Positions 45,401 to 52,650 of a stretch of DNA of 64,000 bases are shown in pieces (within the stretch, counting starts at the first letter, position 1; each line of letters begins with the position of its first letter). Source of the stretch: Dyella sp. 2HG41-7. GTDB taxonomy: Bacteria; Pseudomonadota; Gammaproteobacteria; Xanthomonadales; Rhodanobacteraceae. Location of the stretch: positions 62,001 through 126,000 of the forward strand of contig NZ_JAJEJV010000004.1 in the NCBI RefSeq assembly GCF_021390675.1, given 5' to 3'. The translations under genes and the position numbers were made by a program. The notes beneath the pieces were generated by a model. It did no database searches, was not told where the DNA came from, and saw only the letters and a program-made list of their open reading frames with translations.

Positions 45401-47718
45401 CTGGTGATCGAGGCACCGCCGGTGAACGTGGGCGGGACGAAATTGACGGATGCTTGGGCATTGCCTGCCGTGGCCGTGCCGATGACCGGCGCACCCGGAA
45501 GCACTGGCATGATAGCGAACGACTGGCTCACCTGCGCCGCCGGCAGATACGCGCTATTGCCCGCTTGATTCGCATTGATCGTGCACGTGCCGGCCGACAC
45601 CGTGGTCAACGCGCCACCGGAAGTGATCGTGCAGACGGCCGTCGTGCTGGAGCTGAAGCTAACGGTGAGACCGGAGGTCGTCGTGGCGGTAAGCGTGGGC
45701 GTCGTGCCGAAATTCTGCGTTCCTGGATTGGCAAACGTGATCGTCTGCGGCGACGCCGGCGTGACGCTGTTGGACGCCGCCGACGCAGCGCCGGTGCCGG
45801 CGGAATTGGTCGCGGTAACGGTGAATGTATACGACGTACCGTCCGTCAGTCCTGTCACCACACACGGTGACGTGGCGCAGGTGCCGGTGAGGCCGCCGGG
45901 ACTGCTGGTGACCGTGTACGCGGTAATCGGCGAACCACCGGTGAAAGGAGGCGCGGTGAAACTTACCGACGCTTGCGTGTTCCCCGGTGTGGCTGTGCCG
46001 ATCGTCGGCGGACCTGGCACGACCGCCGCCACCGAGAACGATTGCGATACGGTCGGCGCCGGCGAATACGCGCCGTTGCCGCCTTGATCGGCATTGATGC
46101 TGCACGTGCCCGCAGTGATGAAAGTGAGCTGGCCTGTCGACGTGATCGTGCACACCGCCGTCGTGGTGGACGAGAACGACACGGTTAGACCCGAGCTTGC
46201 GGCCGCGGTCAGCGTTGGCGTGGTGCCGAAATTCTGCGTGCCGGGATTGCTGAAAGTAATCGTCTGACTGGCGCGCGGCGTCACGCTGTTCGACGCTGCG
46301 GAAGCCGTGCTCGTGCCCACCGAGTTGGTGGCGGTTACGGTGAAGGTATAGGCGGTACCGTTCGTGAGACCTGTCACCGTGCACGGCGACGTTGCGCACG
46401 AACCGGTGAGGCCGCCCGGACTGCTGGTGGCGGTATAGCCGGTGATGGCCGCGCCGCCGTTGTTGCTCGGCGCAGTGAACGTCACCGATGCTTGCGCATT
46501 ACCCGCCGTGGCCGTGCCGATGGTCGGCGCGCCGGGTACGGTGATGGCGTTGACCGTGAGGGTATAGTTTTGCGAGCCGGTGAAACCATGTGCGTCGGTC
46601 GCTTGCGCACTGAAAGGGAATGATCCGGTTACTGTCGGCGTACCGCTCAACACGCCGCTGCTGGTCAGCGTCATACCGCCGGGCAATGCGCCAGACGCAA
46701 TGGCAAACGTGTAAGGCGACGTTCCGCCGCTCGCCGTCAAAGTCTGCGCAGTGTATGCGTTGTTTTGAATCGCGCTCGGCACCGTGCTTGGCGTCACGGT
46801 GATAGTGGGCGCGACGACTTGCAGCGTATAGCTCACTTGCGTGGAAACGCCGGTGCTATCCGTCACCTGCACCGAGAAATTGGTCGAGCCTAATGTTGTA
46901 GACGTTCCTGAAATCGCGCCTGAGCTGCCGATGGAAATACCGGCTGGCGGCGCGGTGCCGGGCACTTGCGCATACGTATACGGCGCGGTGCCTCCGCTTG
47001 CACTCAAAGTTTGGTTGTAGGACTGATAGGCGATGGCGTTCGGCAAATTTCCGCTCGCCGGCGAGACGCTGATGGCGCCCCCGGTGATGGTGAGCGTGAT
47101 GGTTACTTCGCCAGTGTTGTTCGCCGAATCGGTGGCAGCGATGGTGAATGTAAACGCGCCACTTTCCGTCGGCGTACCCGAAATCAAACCACTGGAGTTG
47201 TCGCTGAGCCCCGCCGGTAACACACCCTGATTGATCTGATACGTATAGGGCCCGCCGTTGCCGCCGGACGCGCTGAATTGCAGCGAATACGCTTGACCGA
47301 TCGTGCCGTTGGGCGCCGACGCGGGACTCACCGTGACGGGCGTCGTCGAAGACGTACCGATCGTGATGTTTACTGTGACGGGTCGATTGTTGTCGTCGAG
47401 ATAGACATACGAATCGGACGTCGCGCCTTTACCGTCGTTGGTATAGGTGATGTCGATCAGATTGGCGCTGACCGAAAGCGTGCCGTGCGAAGGATTGGTC
47501 TGGATACTGTCGATGCCCAGGCCATCCGTACAGCTGCTGGTGTCCAAAACATACTGATTGCCCGAGGCCACCGTGAAACTCTGGGTCGTACACGTACCGG
47601 CGCGCGCAATATTCGGCACCACTGAAAGCATGCCCAGCAACAACGCGATAACTAACCAGCTTCCCCTTCCCTGCGCTGCGATACGCAGCCACGCGAACAC
47701 CGTCTGCAATAGACGCAT
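42451..47718 (-). CDS. Giant autotransporter adhesin with Ig-like and fibronectin-III repeats
   Basis: 1755 residues, type Va secreted surface protein. GGAGAAGGAAC precedes the ATG. The signal is long (about 40 residues, ending near NIARAG). Then come putative Ig (He_PIG) domains at about 125-400 (YSLQFSASGGNGGPYTYQI, GVLSGTPTVTGSFPFSAQA). Four fibronectin-III modules at about 395-1000 alternate with three QTITFSNPGTQNFG modules. Two VCBS/cadherin-like domains follow at about 1130-1330 (YTPASGYTGTDTFTYAVSN). The C-terminal autotransporter barrel (about 1490-1755) has GVWIGGAANFGSF, IGERGVAGLSLGYNHDNSDI and a final Phe (RFGVKKQF). It is divergent from the three collar-type genes across 201 bp. 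The adhesive role is inferred. Confidence 0.9.
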   Translation of the reverse strand: MRLLQTVFAWLRIAAQGRGSWLVIALLLGMLSVVPNIARAGTCTTQSFTVASGNQYVLDTSSCTDGLGIDSIQTNPSHGTLSVSANLIDITYTNDGKGATSDSYVYLDDNNRPVTVNITIGTSSTTPVTVSPASAPNGTIGQAYSLQFSASGGNGGPYTYQINQGVLPAGLSDNSSGLISGTPTESGAFTFTIAATDSANNTGEVTITLTITGGAISVSPASGNLPNAIAYQSYNQTLSASGGTAPYTYAQVPGTAPPAGISIGSSGAISGTSTTLGSTNFSVQVTDSTGVSTQVSYTLQVVAPTITVTPSTVPSAIQNNAYTAQTLTASGGTSPYTFAIASGALPGGMTLTSSGVLSGTPTVTGSFPFSAQATDAHGFTGSQNYTLTVNAITVPGAPTIGTATAGNAQASVTFTAPSNNGGAAITGYTATSSPGGLTGSCATSPCTVTGLTNGTAYTFTVTATNSVGTSTASAASNSVTPRASQTITFSNPGTQNFGTTPTLTAAASSGLTVSFSSTTTAVCTITSTGQLTFITAGTCSINADQGGNGAYSPAPTVSQSFSVAAVVPGPPTIGTATPGNTQASVSFTAPPFTGGSPITAYTVTSSPGGLTGTCATSPCVVTGLTDGTSYTFTVTATNSAGTGAASAASNSVTPASPQTITFANPGTQNFGTTPTLTATTTSGLTVSFSSSTTAVCTITSGGALTTVSAGTCTINANQAGNSAYLPAAQVSQSFAIMPVLPGAPVIGTATAGNAQASVNFVPPTFTGGASITSYTATSSPGGLTGTCAASPCVVTGLVNGTAYTFTVTATNSAGTGAPSAASNAVTPKNNQTITFSNPGTQNFGATPTLTATASSGLTVSFSSSTTAVCTITSGGALTTVSPGSCVINANQAGNGAYSPAPQVSQTFAIAGVAPGAPIIGTATAGDAQATVTFTPPTSNGGNPITGYTAISSPGGVTSTCAASPCTITTLTNGTAYTFTVTATNAAGTGAASAASNSVTPKAVGAITNFVANPAQPVFKPSGTFTVSATGDGSSSPVVFAIASSSNAVCSIQSSTVTTLSAGLCSITANQAGDASHLAAPQVTLAVTINNPPAPVASNVSATTNYNTATTINLTSAIAGIDVTSVAIAKAPTHGTATVSGESVTYTPASAFYGGTDSFTYTASNPGGASSPATVTVTVAPSAVPVAAAHAVATTAGTPVTVQAESGATGPQPFVGVSVATQPAHGNAVVSGDQITYTPASGYTGTDTFTYAVSNHFGASQPATISVTVTAAGSASGHTKTVMTTPGTPVTVNLGSIVPGSYTSSILEGLSPASAGNVSLSQPTALTFTPVGNFLGLVQITAVLTSSTGDLVTVDVLVVVSKQPDPSKNADVLGIINAQTTEAQLFAQSQLDNIRGRLESLHDGGGSLFSNTLSISLDGRPMHSTGLGTTTNQPWTTTGMARPGIGSSDAMGDASMSPLAPLSPTTSDARSSTPAKGPQGLGVWIGGAANFGSFDAYRQAAGFDSDNLAVTMGVDQRIGERGVAGLSLGYNHDNSDISNDGTHSIAEGFSAALYGSFQPSLRTYIDGVLGGGGLSFSSRRFDDNNGTYLMGHRNGDQWYASLTGGYEYKWGSWLLSPYGRLEWSLSRLNSYSETGDVIDALTYGNQLVRTSQTILGVRASGQIQESFGTLIPHVRFEFGHDFQGTGNTSLSYAFIPSAGSWSVITNPYSANGNSAQIGFGSDLQLQGDWLITTEYDYLAQPHAHDQMIRFGVKKQF
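44715..46545 (-). repeat. Tandem DNA repeats encoding Fn3 modules
   Basis: Four near-identical Fn3 units begin near 46530, 46010, 45490 and 44965 (period about 520 bp); three are separated by a conserved QTITFSNPGTQNFG module. The protein repeats GGLTGTCATSPC and YTFTVTATNSAGTG with few changes, so the DNA is prone to homologous gain or loss of units. Confidence 0.75.
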
Positions 47719-47919
47719 GTTCCTTCTCCTTGCCCCTGATTGTCCGCGGCACCTTTACAAAAGGTCCCCCCCGCGCGATAAACGCCTTCGGCGCGCAACA
47801 GCGTCGCGACTGTAACACCGTTTTTATTAAATCCGCGTCTGCAGTACCCGTCTGTCCTTGCCTGTCACGGAACGATACGGCTCCGTGTGGTTCTTCACAC
47901 CTGACCAGGGGAAAACGCT

Positions 47920-48453
47920 ATGTCCGAATACTTTCTCGGGCAAATCATGCTCACCGGCTTTAACTTTCCACCGCGTTATTTTGCGCAATGCAACGGCCAA
48001 TTGCTGCCGATTCAGCAAAATACTGCGCTTTTTTCGCTATTAGGTACTTTTTACGGGGGCGATGGCATACGCACGTTCGGCTTGCCGGACTTGCGCGGGC
48101 GAACGCCTGTCGGCGCCGGTCCGTCCGCCGATCCAAGATGGGCGCCCAATCCCTATGTACAGGGGGAAATAGAGGGCGTCGAAAGTGTCTCACTCATGCA
48201 GCAGCAGATGCCGAACCATCAGCACATGATGAACGCCACGACGCAGGCCGGCGCCGCTCGCAATCCCAACAATTCCCTTTACGGCGCACCTCCGAGCGAA
48301 GCGCTCTACGCCACCACGGACAACAGTCCGATCCCGCTGGTGAACACGCAAGTGCAACCCATCGGTTCCGGGGCGCCCCATCCGAATATGCAGCCGAGTC
48401 TGGCGATCAATTTCAACATTGCGCTAAGCGGAATTTATCCATCACGCAGTTGA
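47920..48453 (+). CDS. Phage tail collar-domain protein 1 (MdpB-like)
   Basis: 177 residues. The collar fold is shown by GQIMLTGFNFPPRYFAQCNG, LLPIQQNTALFSLLGTFYGG, GIRTFGLPDLRGRTPVGAG and the His motif MPNHQHMM, with C-terminal LAINFNIALSGIYPSRS. This is the family annotated as tail collar or microcystin-dependent protein. It has no signal peptide. AGGGG precedes the ATG. It is the first of three tandem homologues of identical length (37-52 bp apart), followed by a GNAT gene. No other phage structural genes are near, so it is not part of an obvious prophage. The function in free-standing form is unknown. Confidence 0.88.
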   Translation: MSEYFLGQIMLTGFNFPPRYFAQCNGQLLPIQQNTALFSLLGTFYGGDGIRTFGLPDLRGRTPVGAGPSADPRWAPNPYVQGEIEGVESVSLMQQQMPNHQHMMNATTQAGAARNPNNSLYGAPPSEALYATTDNSPIPLVNTQVQPIGSGAPHPNMQPSLAINFNIALSGIYPSRS

Positions 48454-48490
48454 TCGTGACGCCACATACCCTTTTGCAAGGAGCAACGTT

Positions 48491-49024
48491 ATGACGACCC
48501 CTTTCGTGGGTGAGATTCGCTTGTTTGGCTTTCCGCGCGTTCCGACCGGCTGGTTCGCGTGCGACGGAAGCCTGCAGTCCATTGCGCAATATGAGGTTCT
48601 GTATCAATTGATCGGCACGACGTACGGCGGCGACGGCGTCAATACATTCGCTTTGCCGGATTTGCGCGGTAGCATCCCGTTGCATCAGGGGACGGGACTG
48701 GGACTCACTCCGCGCCCGATCGGCCAACGCGTCGGCAGTGAAACGGTAACGCTGAATACCACCCAGTTGCCGCAGCACACACATACCGCCAATGCCACCA
48801 AGAACAACGTCAGCAGTAAAACGCCCGGCCCGACGTTCTTGCCAGGCACGCTTACGACCACCGACACCATGTACGCCACCAACCTGACTGGCGCGAGCAC
48901 CTTCACGATGGCGAACAACTGCGTTTCGACGCAGGGCGGGAGCCAATCCCATGACAACACGATGCCGACTCTGACCGTGTCGTATTGCATTGCGTACGCG
49001 GGCGTCTATCCATCGCAAAGCTGA
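48491..49024 (+). CDS. Phage tail collar-domain protein 2 (MdpB-like)
   Basis: 177 residues, middle member of the trio, behind AAGGAG. GEIRLFGFPRVPTGWFACDG, LQSIAQYEVLYQLIGTTYGG, NTFALPDLRGSIPLHQG and TQLPQHTHTAN match the collar repeat. The variable middle (residues about 105-150: TPGPTFLPGTLTTTDTMYA) differs from both neighbours, while the end SYCIAYAGVYPSQS is conserved. The pattern of conserved ends and divergent middle suggests different binding tips on one scaffold, which is inference. Confidence 0.88.
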   Translation: MTTPFVGEIRLFGFPRVPTGWFACDGSLQSIAQYEVLYQLIGTTYGGDGVNTFALPDLRGSIPLHQGTGLGLTPRPIGQRVGSETVTLNTTQLPQHTHTANATKNNVSSKTPGPTFLPGTLTTTDTMYATNLTGASTFTMANNCVSTQGGSQSHDNTMPTLTVSYCIAYAGVYPSQS

Positions 49025-49076
49025 TGCCACTCACCCATGCAATCCATCATGACATCGCACGTTCAGGAGCAAGCTC

Positions 49077-49610
49077 ATGACTCAACCATTTATCGGTGAA
49101 ATACAGGTTTTCGGCTTCAATTTCGCGCCTTATGGCTGGGCGCAGTGCAATGGTCCGGTGTTGCCCATCTCGCAATACAGCGCGCTTTTCTCGCTGATCG
49201 GCACCATTTACGGTGGCAACGGAACCAGCAATTTTCAGCTGCCCAATCTGGCCGCGCGAGCGGCATGCAGCCAAGGACAAGGGCCCAACTTGACGTCGCG
49301 CAGTCCCGGCAACACGTTTGGCGTCGACAGCGTCACGCTTGCCGCCACTCAGATGCCGACGCATACGCACGGGTTCACGCTCTACAACCAGCCCGACACC
49401 AGCCTGCGCAGCAACACACCTACGACGAACAGTGCATTGCTGGTGCCTTTGACGGACGCTTTTCCGACCACGAGTGTTTCGCCCAACACGACCTTCAGTC
49501 CGCAAATGCTGAGTCCCAATGGGGGAAACCAACCGCATGAGAACCGCCAACCGGTCTTAGCGATCAACTATTGCATCGCTTTGAACGGTGTTTTCCCTTC
49601 GTTTGGATGA
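49077..49610 (+). CDS. Phage tail collar-domain protein 3 (MdpB-like)
   Basis: 177 residues, behind CAGGAGCAAGCTC. GEIQVFGFNFAPYGWAQCNG, VLPISQYSALFSLIGTIYGG, TSNFQLPNLAARAACSQG and TQMPTHTHGFTL give the collar fold. The LPDLRG signature is changed to LPNLAA here, an oddity relative to its two neighbours. The stop codon overlaps the GNAT start (ATGA), so the acetyltransferase is translationally coupled to this gene. Together the trio and GNAT form one plus-strand operon. Confidence 0.88.
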   Translation: MTQPFIGEIQVFGFNFAPYGWAQCNGPVLPISQYSALFSLIGTIYGGNGTSNFQLPNLAARAACSQGQGPNLTSRSPGNTFGVDSVTLAATQMPTHTHGFTLYNQPDTSLRSNTPTTNSALLVPLTDAFPTTSVSPNTTFSPQMLSPNGGNQPHENRQPVLAINYCIALNGVFPSFG

Positions 49611-50191
49611 TACCGGGCGCGACACTTTCGCTTCCGGCTTTTCCCTCGGCGCGACCGGATGCGCCGGCACGCACGGCATCGTTCGCCGTGCCGGACATCC
49701 GGTTGCGGCATGCCGAGGCATCGGACTTGCCGTTTCTGCGTCAGCTCTATGGCATCTTGCGTGCGCAAGAGCTGGCGCAAACCGGTTGGCCGAACGATCT
49801 GCGACAAGCATTTCTCGACAGCCAGTTCGCGCTGCAGCATCGTCACTTTGTGGCGATGTATGCCGCAGCCGATTTTTATCTCGTGCAATGTGGCGATGAA
49901 CCGATCGGCCGTTTTTATCTGCTGCGCGAGCGGCCGTATTTCCTCGTCGTCGACATCGCTTTGCTTCCGTCCTGGCGCGGACGCAGCATTGGCACGGATC
50001 TGCTGGCGTGGGCGCAACGGCTCGTGGAACAGGACCACGATGCCGCAGGCATCGATCTGCACGTGGACGAGCGCAACGTCGCAGCCCAGCGGCTCTATGC
50101 GCGACTCGGCTTCCACGTCAGCACGCATGCATCGCCATATATCGCGATGCGATGGTCGTGCGAATCAACGACTCAGTTGAACACGGCCTGA
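49607..50191 (+). CDS. GNAT-family N-acetyltransferase coupled to the collar genes
   Basis: 194 residues from the ATG at 49607, which overlaps the preceding stop. The GNAT fold is clear: IRLRHAEASDLPFLRQLYG, then YFLVVDIALLPSWRGRSIGT (acetyl-CoA loop RGRSIG), and GIDLHVDERNVAAQRLYARL with GFHVSTHASPYIAMRW. The substrate may be a collar protein or a surface sugar, but this is not shown by the sequence. The 3' end overlaps the convergent DUF6916-like gene by 19 bp. Confidence 0.88.
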   Translation: MIPGATLSLPAFPSARPDAPARTASFAVPDIRLRHAEASDLPFLRQLYGILRAQELAQTGWPNDLRQAFLDSQFALQHRHFVAMYAAADFYLVQCGDEPIGRFYLLRERPYFLVVDIALLPSWRGRSIGTDLLAWAQRLVEQDHDAAGIDLHVDERNVAAQRLYARLGFHVSTHASPYIAMRWSCESTTQLNTA

Positions 50192-50466
50192 TACACGAAG
50201 CCGTCCTGATTGCGCGCCACCGGCACCAGAAAAATGCCGAACGCGCCCAGCGCGGGACTTTCCATCTGATAGATGCGCTGAGGAAACAGCACGGCCGAAG
50301 CATGCTGAAAAAACAGCGAAAAAGGCGCGCGCATCGCCGCTTGAAATCCGTGTGCCTGTAGAGGACGCGCTTCGATCAACACAAATGGCGAATGGCCAGC
50401 CCCGAGATCGACCGTAAAGGTCTCATTGATGTGACCGGCGAAATGTTCCAGCGTAAGGATCTGCAC
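50173..50466 (-). CDS. DUF6916-like small protein
   Basis: About 97 residues if started at GTG 50466, which has AGGGG 6 nt upstream and gives the family-like opening QILTLEHFAGHINETF. ATG 50559 would add 31 residues but has no ribosome site. Later motifs are PFVLIEARPLQ, APFSLFFQHASAVLFPQRIY, ESPALGAFGIFLVPVARNQD and GFVYQAVFN. This pattern fits the DUF6916 family, which I recall as commonly found beside collar-domain genes. Its role is unknown. It converges on the GNAT gene with a 19-bp overlap, so antisense effects on that 3' end are possible. Confidence 0.75.
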   Translation of the reverse strand: MQILTLEHFAGHINETFTVDLGAGHSPFVLIEARPLQAHGFQAAMRAPFSLFFQHASAVLFPQRIYQMESPALGAFGIFLVPVARNQDGFVYQAVFN

Positions 50467-50563
50467 GTCCACCCCCTGTGGTTCGGCGAGCAACGAGTGT
50501 CGCACGGAAAACTTTCGGACGATAGCTTGGAGCGTGTTCGATCGGAGCGAAGCATGCATTGAA

Positions 50564-50595
50564 GCAAACCGGACTGATTTCGCAGTCCGGTTTGC
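50564..50595. terminator. Hairpin downstream of the cytochrome-like gene
   Basis: A perfect 13-bp stem (GCAAACCGGACTG with CAGTCCGGTTTGC) and a 6-nt loop lie 20 bp past the stop of the cytochrome-like gene and just upstream of the DUF6916-like gene. There is no U-run on either side. Confidence 0.55.
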
Positions 50596-50615
50596 GTGCA
50601 ATGCACCAACCGCGA

Positions 50616-51959
50616 TCAATGCAACGCGTTGAGCGCCGGATCGCGTTCCACTTTGTAAATCTTCGCGGGCGGCGCCGCCGACTTCAGCAGTTTCAGCTTG
50701 ACGTCGCGCTGCTGGCAAGCGTTGCCGCCTTTGACGAAGACGCCGTCCTGCGTGCACTTCCACTCGTAGAAGTTCTGGATGCCGCCAGCGAGCTGCAGGC
50801 TGTAATCGGTGCTGAGCGCCGCCGCATTGAACGGTACGCCGGCCGGGATGTTCTGGAACCAGCGCATCCACTCCGGCGAACCTACCGGCGGCACCTTGTC
50901 CGGCGCCTGGAAGGTCGGATTCATGATCGTCAGCTGCGGGCTTTCACCCGTCATGTGACAACTCATGCAAGCGCTGACCGGGTTGTCCACGGGGCCGTCT
51001 AGGCGTCCATTCCAACCCAGATGGGTCGGCGGCAACTCGGAGGTCTTGGCGTTGATGGCCGACTCCTTGATCGTCGGATTGATCTTGGTGACCGACGGCT
51101 TCGGATTGGTGTAGTCGTTGCCGGTGTTTTCCGGATCGTTGCCCCACATCACGCCCACCGGCACCAAGTTGTCCCAACTCGGCTTGCTGCTCATCGCGCC
51201 GTTGTACTGGAAGGTGCCGAAGATCCAGCCGGTTCCCGGAATACGCGTGTCGCGCACCGCGAAGTCCATCTGGATCAGCGCCACGTTCTTGATTTCGCGG
51301 TTGGCCGAGTTGAAATCGTCGGTGACGTACGCCTGCCACAACACCGGATTCACCAGGAACGGCACCTGTTTCATATCGACGTCGGCGAAAAGCGGTTTGC
51401 ACACCACCGTGCCGTTATGAAAACTGTTCGGCTTCGAGGTGACGGAGGGATCGGGATTTTGCGGATCTTTCCACACCTGACCGATGGTGTAGCCGCCAAC
51501 GTCGTTGTAGATGCCGACCGCAAAGGTTTGCCCAGTGGTGGTCTGTGTCGGTGCGAGTTGCTGCGCCTGAATCTGCGCTTCTTTGGTCAGGCCGTGAATA
51601 CCTTCGCGGCCCAGCGGTCCGTAATGCTGCCACGGCGCGTGATACCAATGCCGAATGGTATTTTTCTGCACATACCAATCGTTCTCGACATTGCCTTCCA
51701 GGCAATATTTCTTCACCGCATCCACATAAGGCCGCCACTGCTCGAAATCGTTGGTGAGTTTTGGCGGAAGAAGCTTGAAAAACTCGGGCGCCGGTCCATT
51801 CGGCAATGTCTTGGGATAATCCTGGCTCAACTGAAACAATGGTCCGGTGTACGTTGCCGGTGGTTGATATCCATAATCCGGAAACGTGCCCGCATTGACA
51901 GCACTTACCATTACCAGCGCCACGACGGCGCAGGCCGTTCTGCCTTTGGCAAAAAGCAT
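50616..51959 (-). CDS. Exported mono-haem cytochrome c-like protein of unknown function
   Basis: 447 residues with a signal peptide (to about VNAGTF, residue 24). A single CMSCH haem-binding motif lies at 331-335 (VSACMSCHMTGESPQL), late in the chain. The rest is a large domain with Trp/Tyr-rich segments (WYVQKNTIRHWYHAPWQHYG, GREGIHGLTKE, GTGWIFGTFQYNG, WDNLVPVGVMWGNDPE) and Cys87, Cys187, Cys404 and Cys415 that could form disulfides. I do not recognise an enzyme class; it resembles hypothetical cytochrome P460/oxidase-type secreted proteins only in layout. Neighbours on the same strand are a DUF3617-like protein, a phosphoesterase and a multicopper oxidase, all exported. Confidence 0.7.
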   Translation of the reverse strand: MLFAKGRTACAVVALVMVSAVNAGTFPDYGYQPPATYTGPLFQLSQDYPKTLPNGPAPEFFKLLPPKLTNDFEQWRPYVDAVKKYCLEGNVENDWYVQKNTIRHWYHAPWQHYGPLGREGIHGLTKEAQIQAQQLAPTQTTTGQTFAVGIYNDVGGYTIGQVWKDPQNPDPSVTSKPNSFHNGTVVCKPLFADVDMKQVPFLVNPVLWQAYVTDDFNSANREIKNVALIQMDFAVRDTRIPGTGWIFGTFQYNGAMSSKPSWDNLVPVGVMWGNDPENTGNDYTNPKPSVTKINPTIKESAINAKTSELPPTHLGWNGRLDGPVDNPVSACMSCHMTGESPQLTIMNPTFQAPDKVPPVGSPEWMRWFQNIPAGVPFNAAALSTDYSLQLAGGIQNFYEWKCTQDGVFVKGGNACQQRDVKLKLLKSAAPPAKIYKVERDPALNALH

Positions 51960-52124
51960 GTTGTTGCCCCCTTACTGGTCATCCTTCGCACCGGCGTTGC
52001 GCCCGTGCACCGTGTCCGGTTAGTTGCTGGCCCGGACTGCCTTCCACATTCCATTCACGCGTAACTTGGGCCCGTTGCCGTCGTGGAAATGTGAAAGTCG
52101 AAGGATCGAGGGCGTATCAGTGCA

Positions 52125-52574
52125 TTAATCGCTTGGTCCGGTGCACGCGGCGTATCGCTGACCTTCGATGTGCAACGCGGCATGACCATCCAATTCCACC
52201 TCGCCAGCGTAGTGCTGCGGGGAATCCAACGCGATGCGGCCGTTGCCTTTGTGAGCGCCGCACGCAACCTGCCAAGCCAAGGCGGTGCTGGTGCGATGTT
52301 CGCCGCTGCGCTCGCAGTTCGCTTCGGGTTTCATGGCGTCGACGAAGGTCGTCCACGGATCGGCGCCGTCGTAGAGGCATTTCCACTTGACGGCGGTTTT
52401 GCCGTCTTTCGCAGTGTGCAGCGTGATCTTCCAAAGCCCAGGCATCGCCTGAAAATCGCCGGGATCGGCGTGCGCGTTAGATGCAATGGCGCCGGATGCG
52501 CTCATCAATACCAGCGCTGCGATGGGGTTGGACCAACGCCCGAAATAGCCCGTGGAGCGTGCAAACAAAGTCAT
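52125..52574 (-). CDS. DUF3617-like exported protein
   Basis: 149 residues with an N-terminal signal (cleavage near NAHADPG). The mature part carries the DUF3617-type opening AMPGLWKITLHTAKDG, then KWKCLYDGADPWTTF, NCERSGEHRTSTALAWQVAC and EVELDGHAALHIEGQRYAAC. Four Cys residues could pair as two disulfides. The family has no established function; members are small periplasmic proteins common in Proteobacteria. It is transcribed with the same orientation as its neighbours and lies downstream of the phosphoesterase terminator, so it likely has its own promoter. The ribosome site is weak. Confidence 0.7.
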   Translation of the reverse strand: MTLFARSTGYFGRWSNPIAALVLMSASGAIASNAHADPGDFQAMPGLWKITLHTAKDGKTAVKWKCLYDGADPWTTFVDAMKPEANCERSGEHRTSTALAWQVACGAHKGNGRIALDSPQHYAGEVELDGHAALHIEGQRYAACTGPSD

Positions 52575-52600
52575 TGTTCGAGTGGTTCCATGCTGTCGCT

Positions 52601-52635
52601 AAAAAACATGCCCTGCCCGCCGAAGCGGGCAGGGC
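52601..52635 (-). terminator. Intrinsic terminator of the phosphoesterase gene
   Basis: On the minus strand GCCCTGCCCGC and GCGGGCAGGGC form a perfect 11-bp stem with a TTCG tetraloop, followed by ATGTTTTTTAG. This is the strongest Rho-independent terminator in the window, 16 bp after the stop at 52651. Confidence 0.92.
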
Positions 52636-52650
52636 ACTTACCTAGATTAC

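Noticed and set aside
47920-49610. Prophage remnant suggested by tail collar proteins
   Set aside because: No capsid, terminase, portal, integrase or lysis genes lie nearby. The neighbours are an autotransporter, a GNAT and housekeeping-type exported enzymes.
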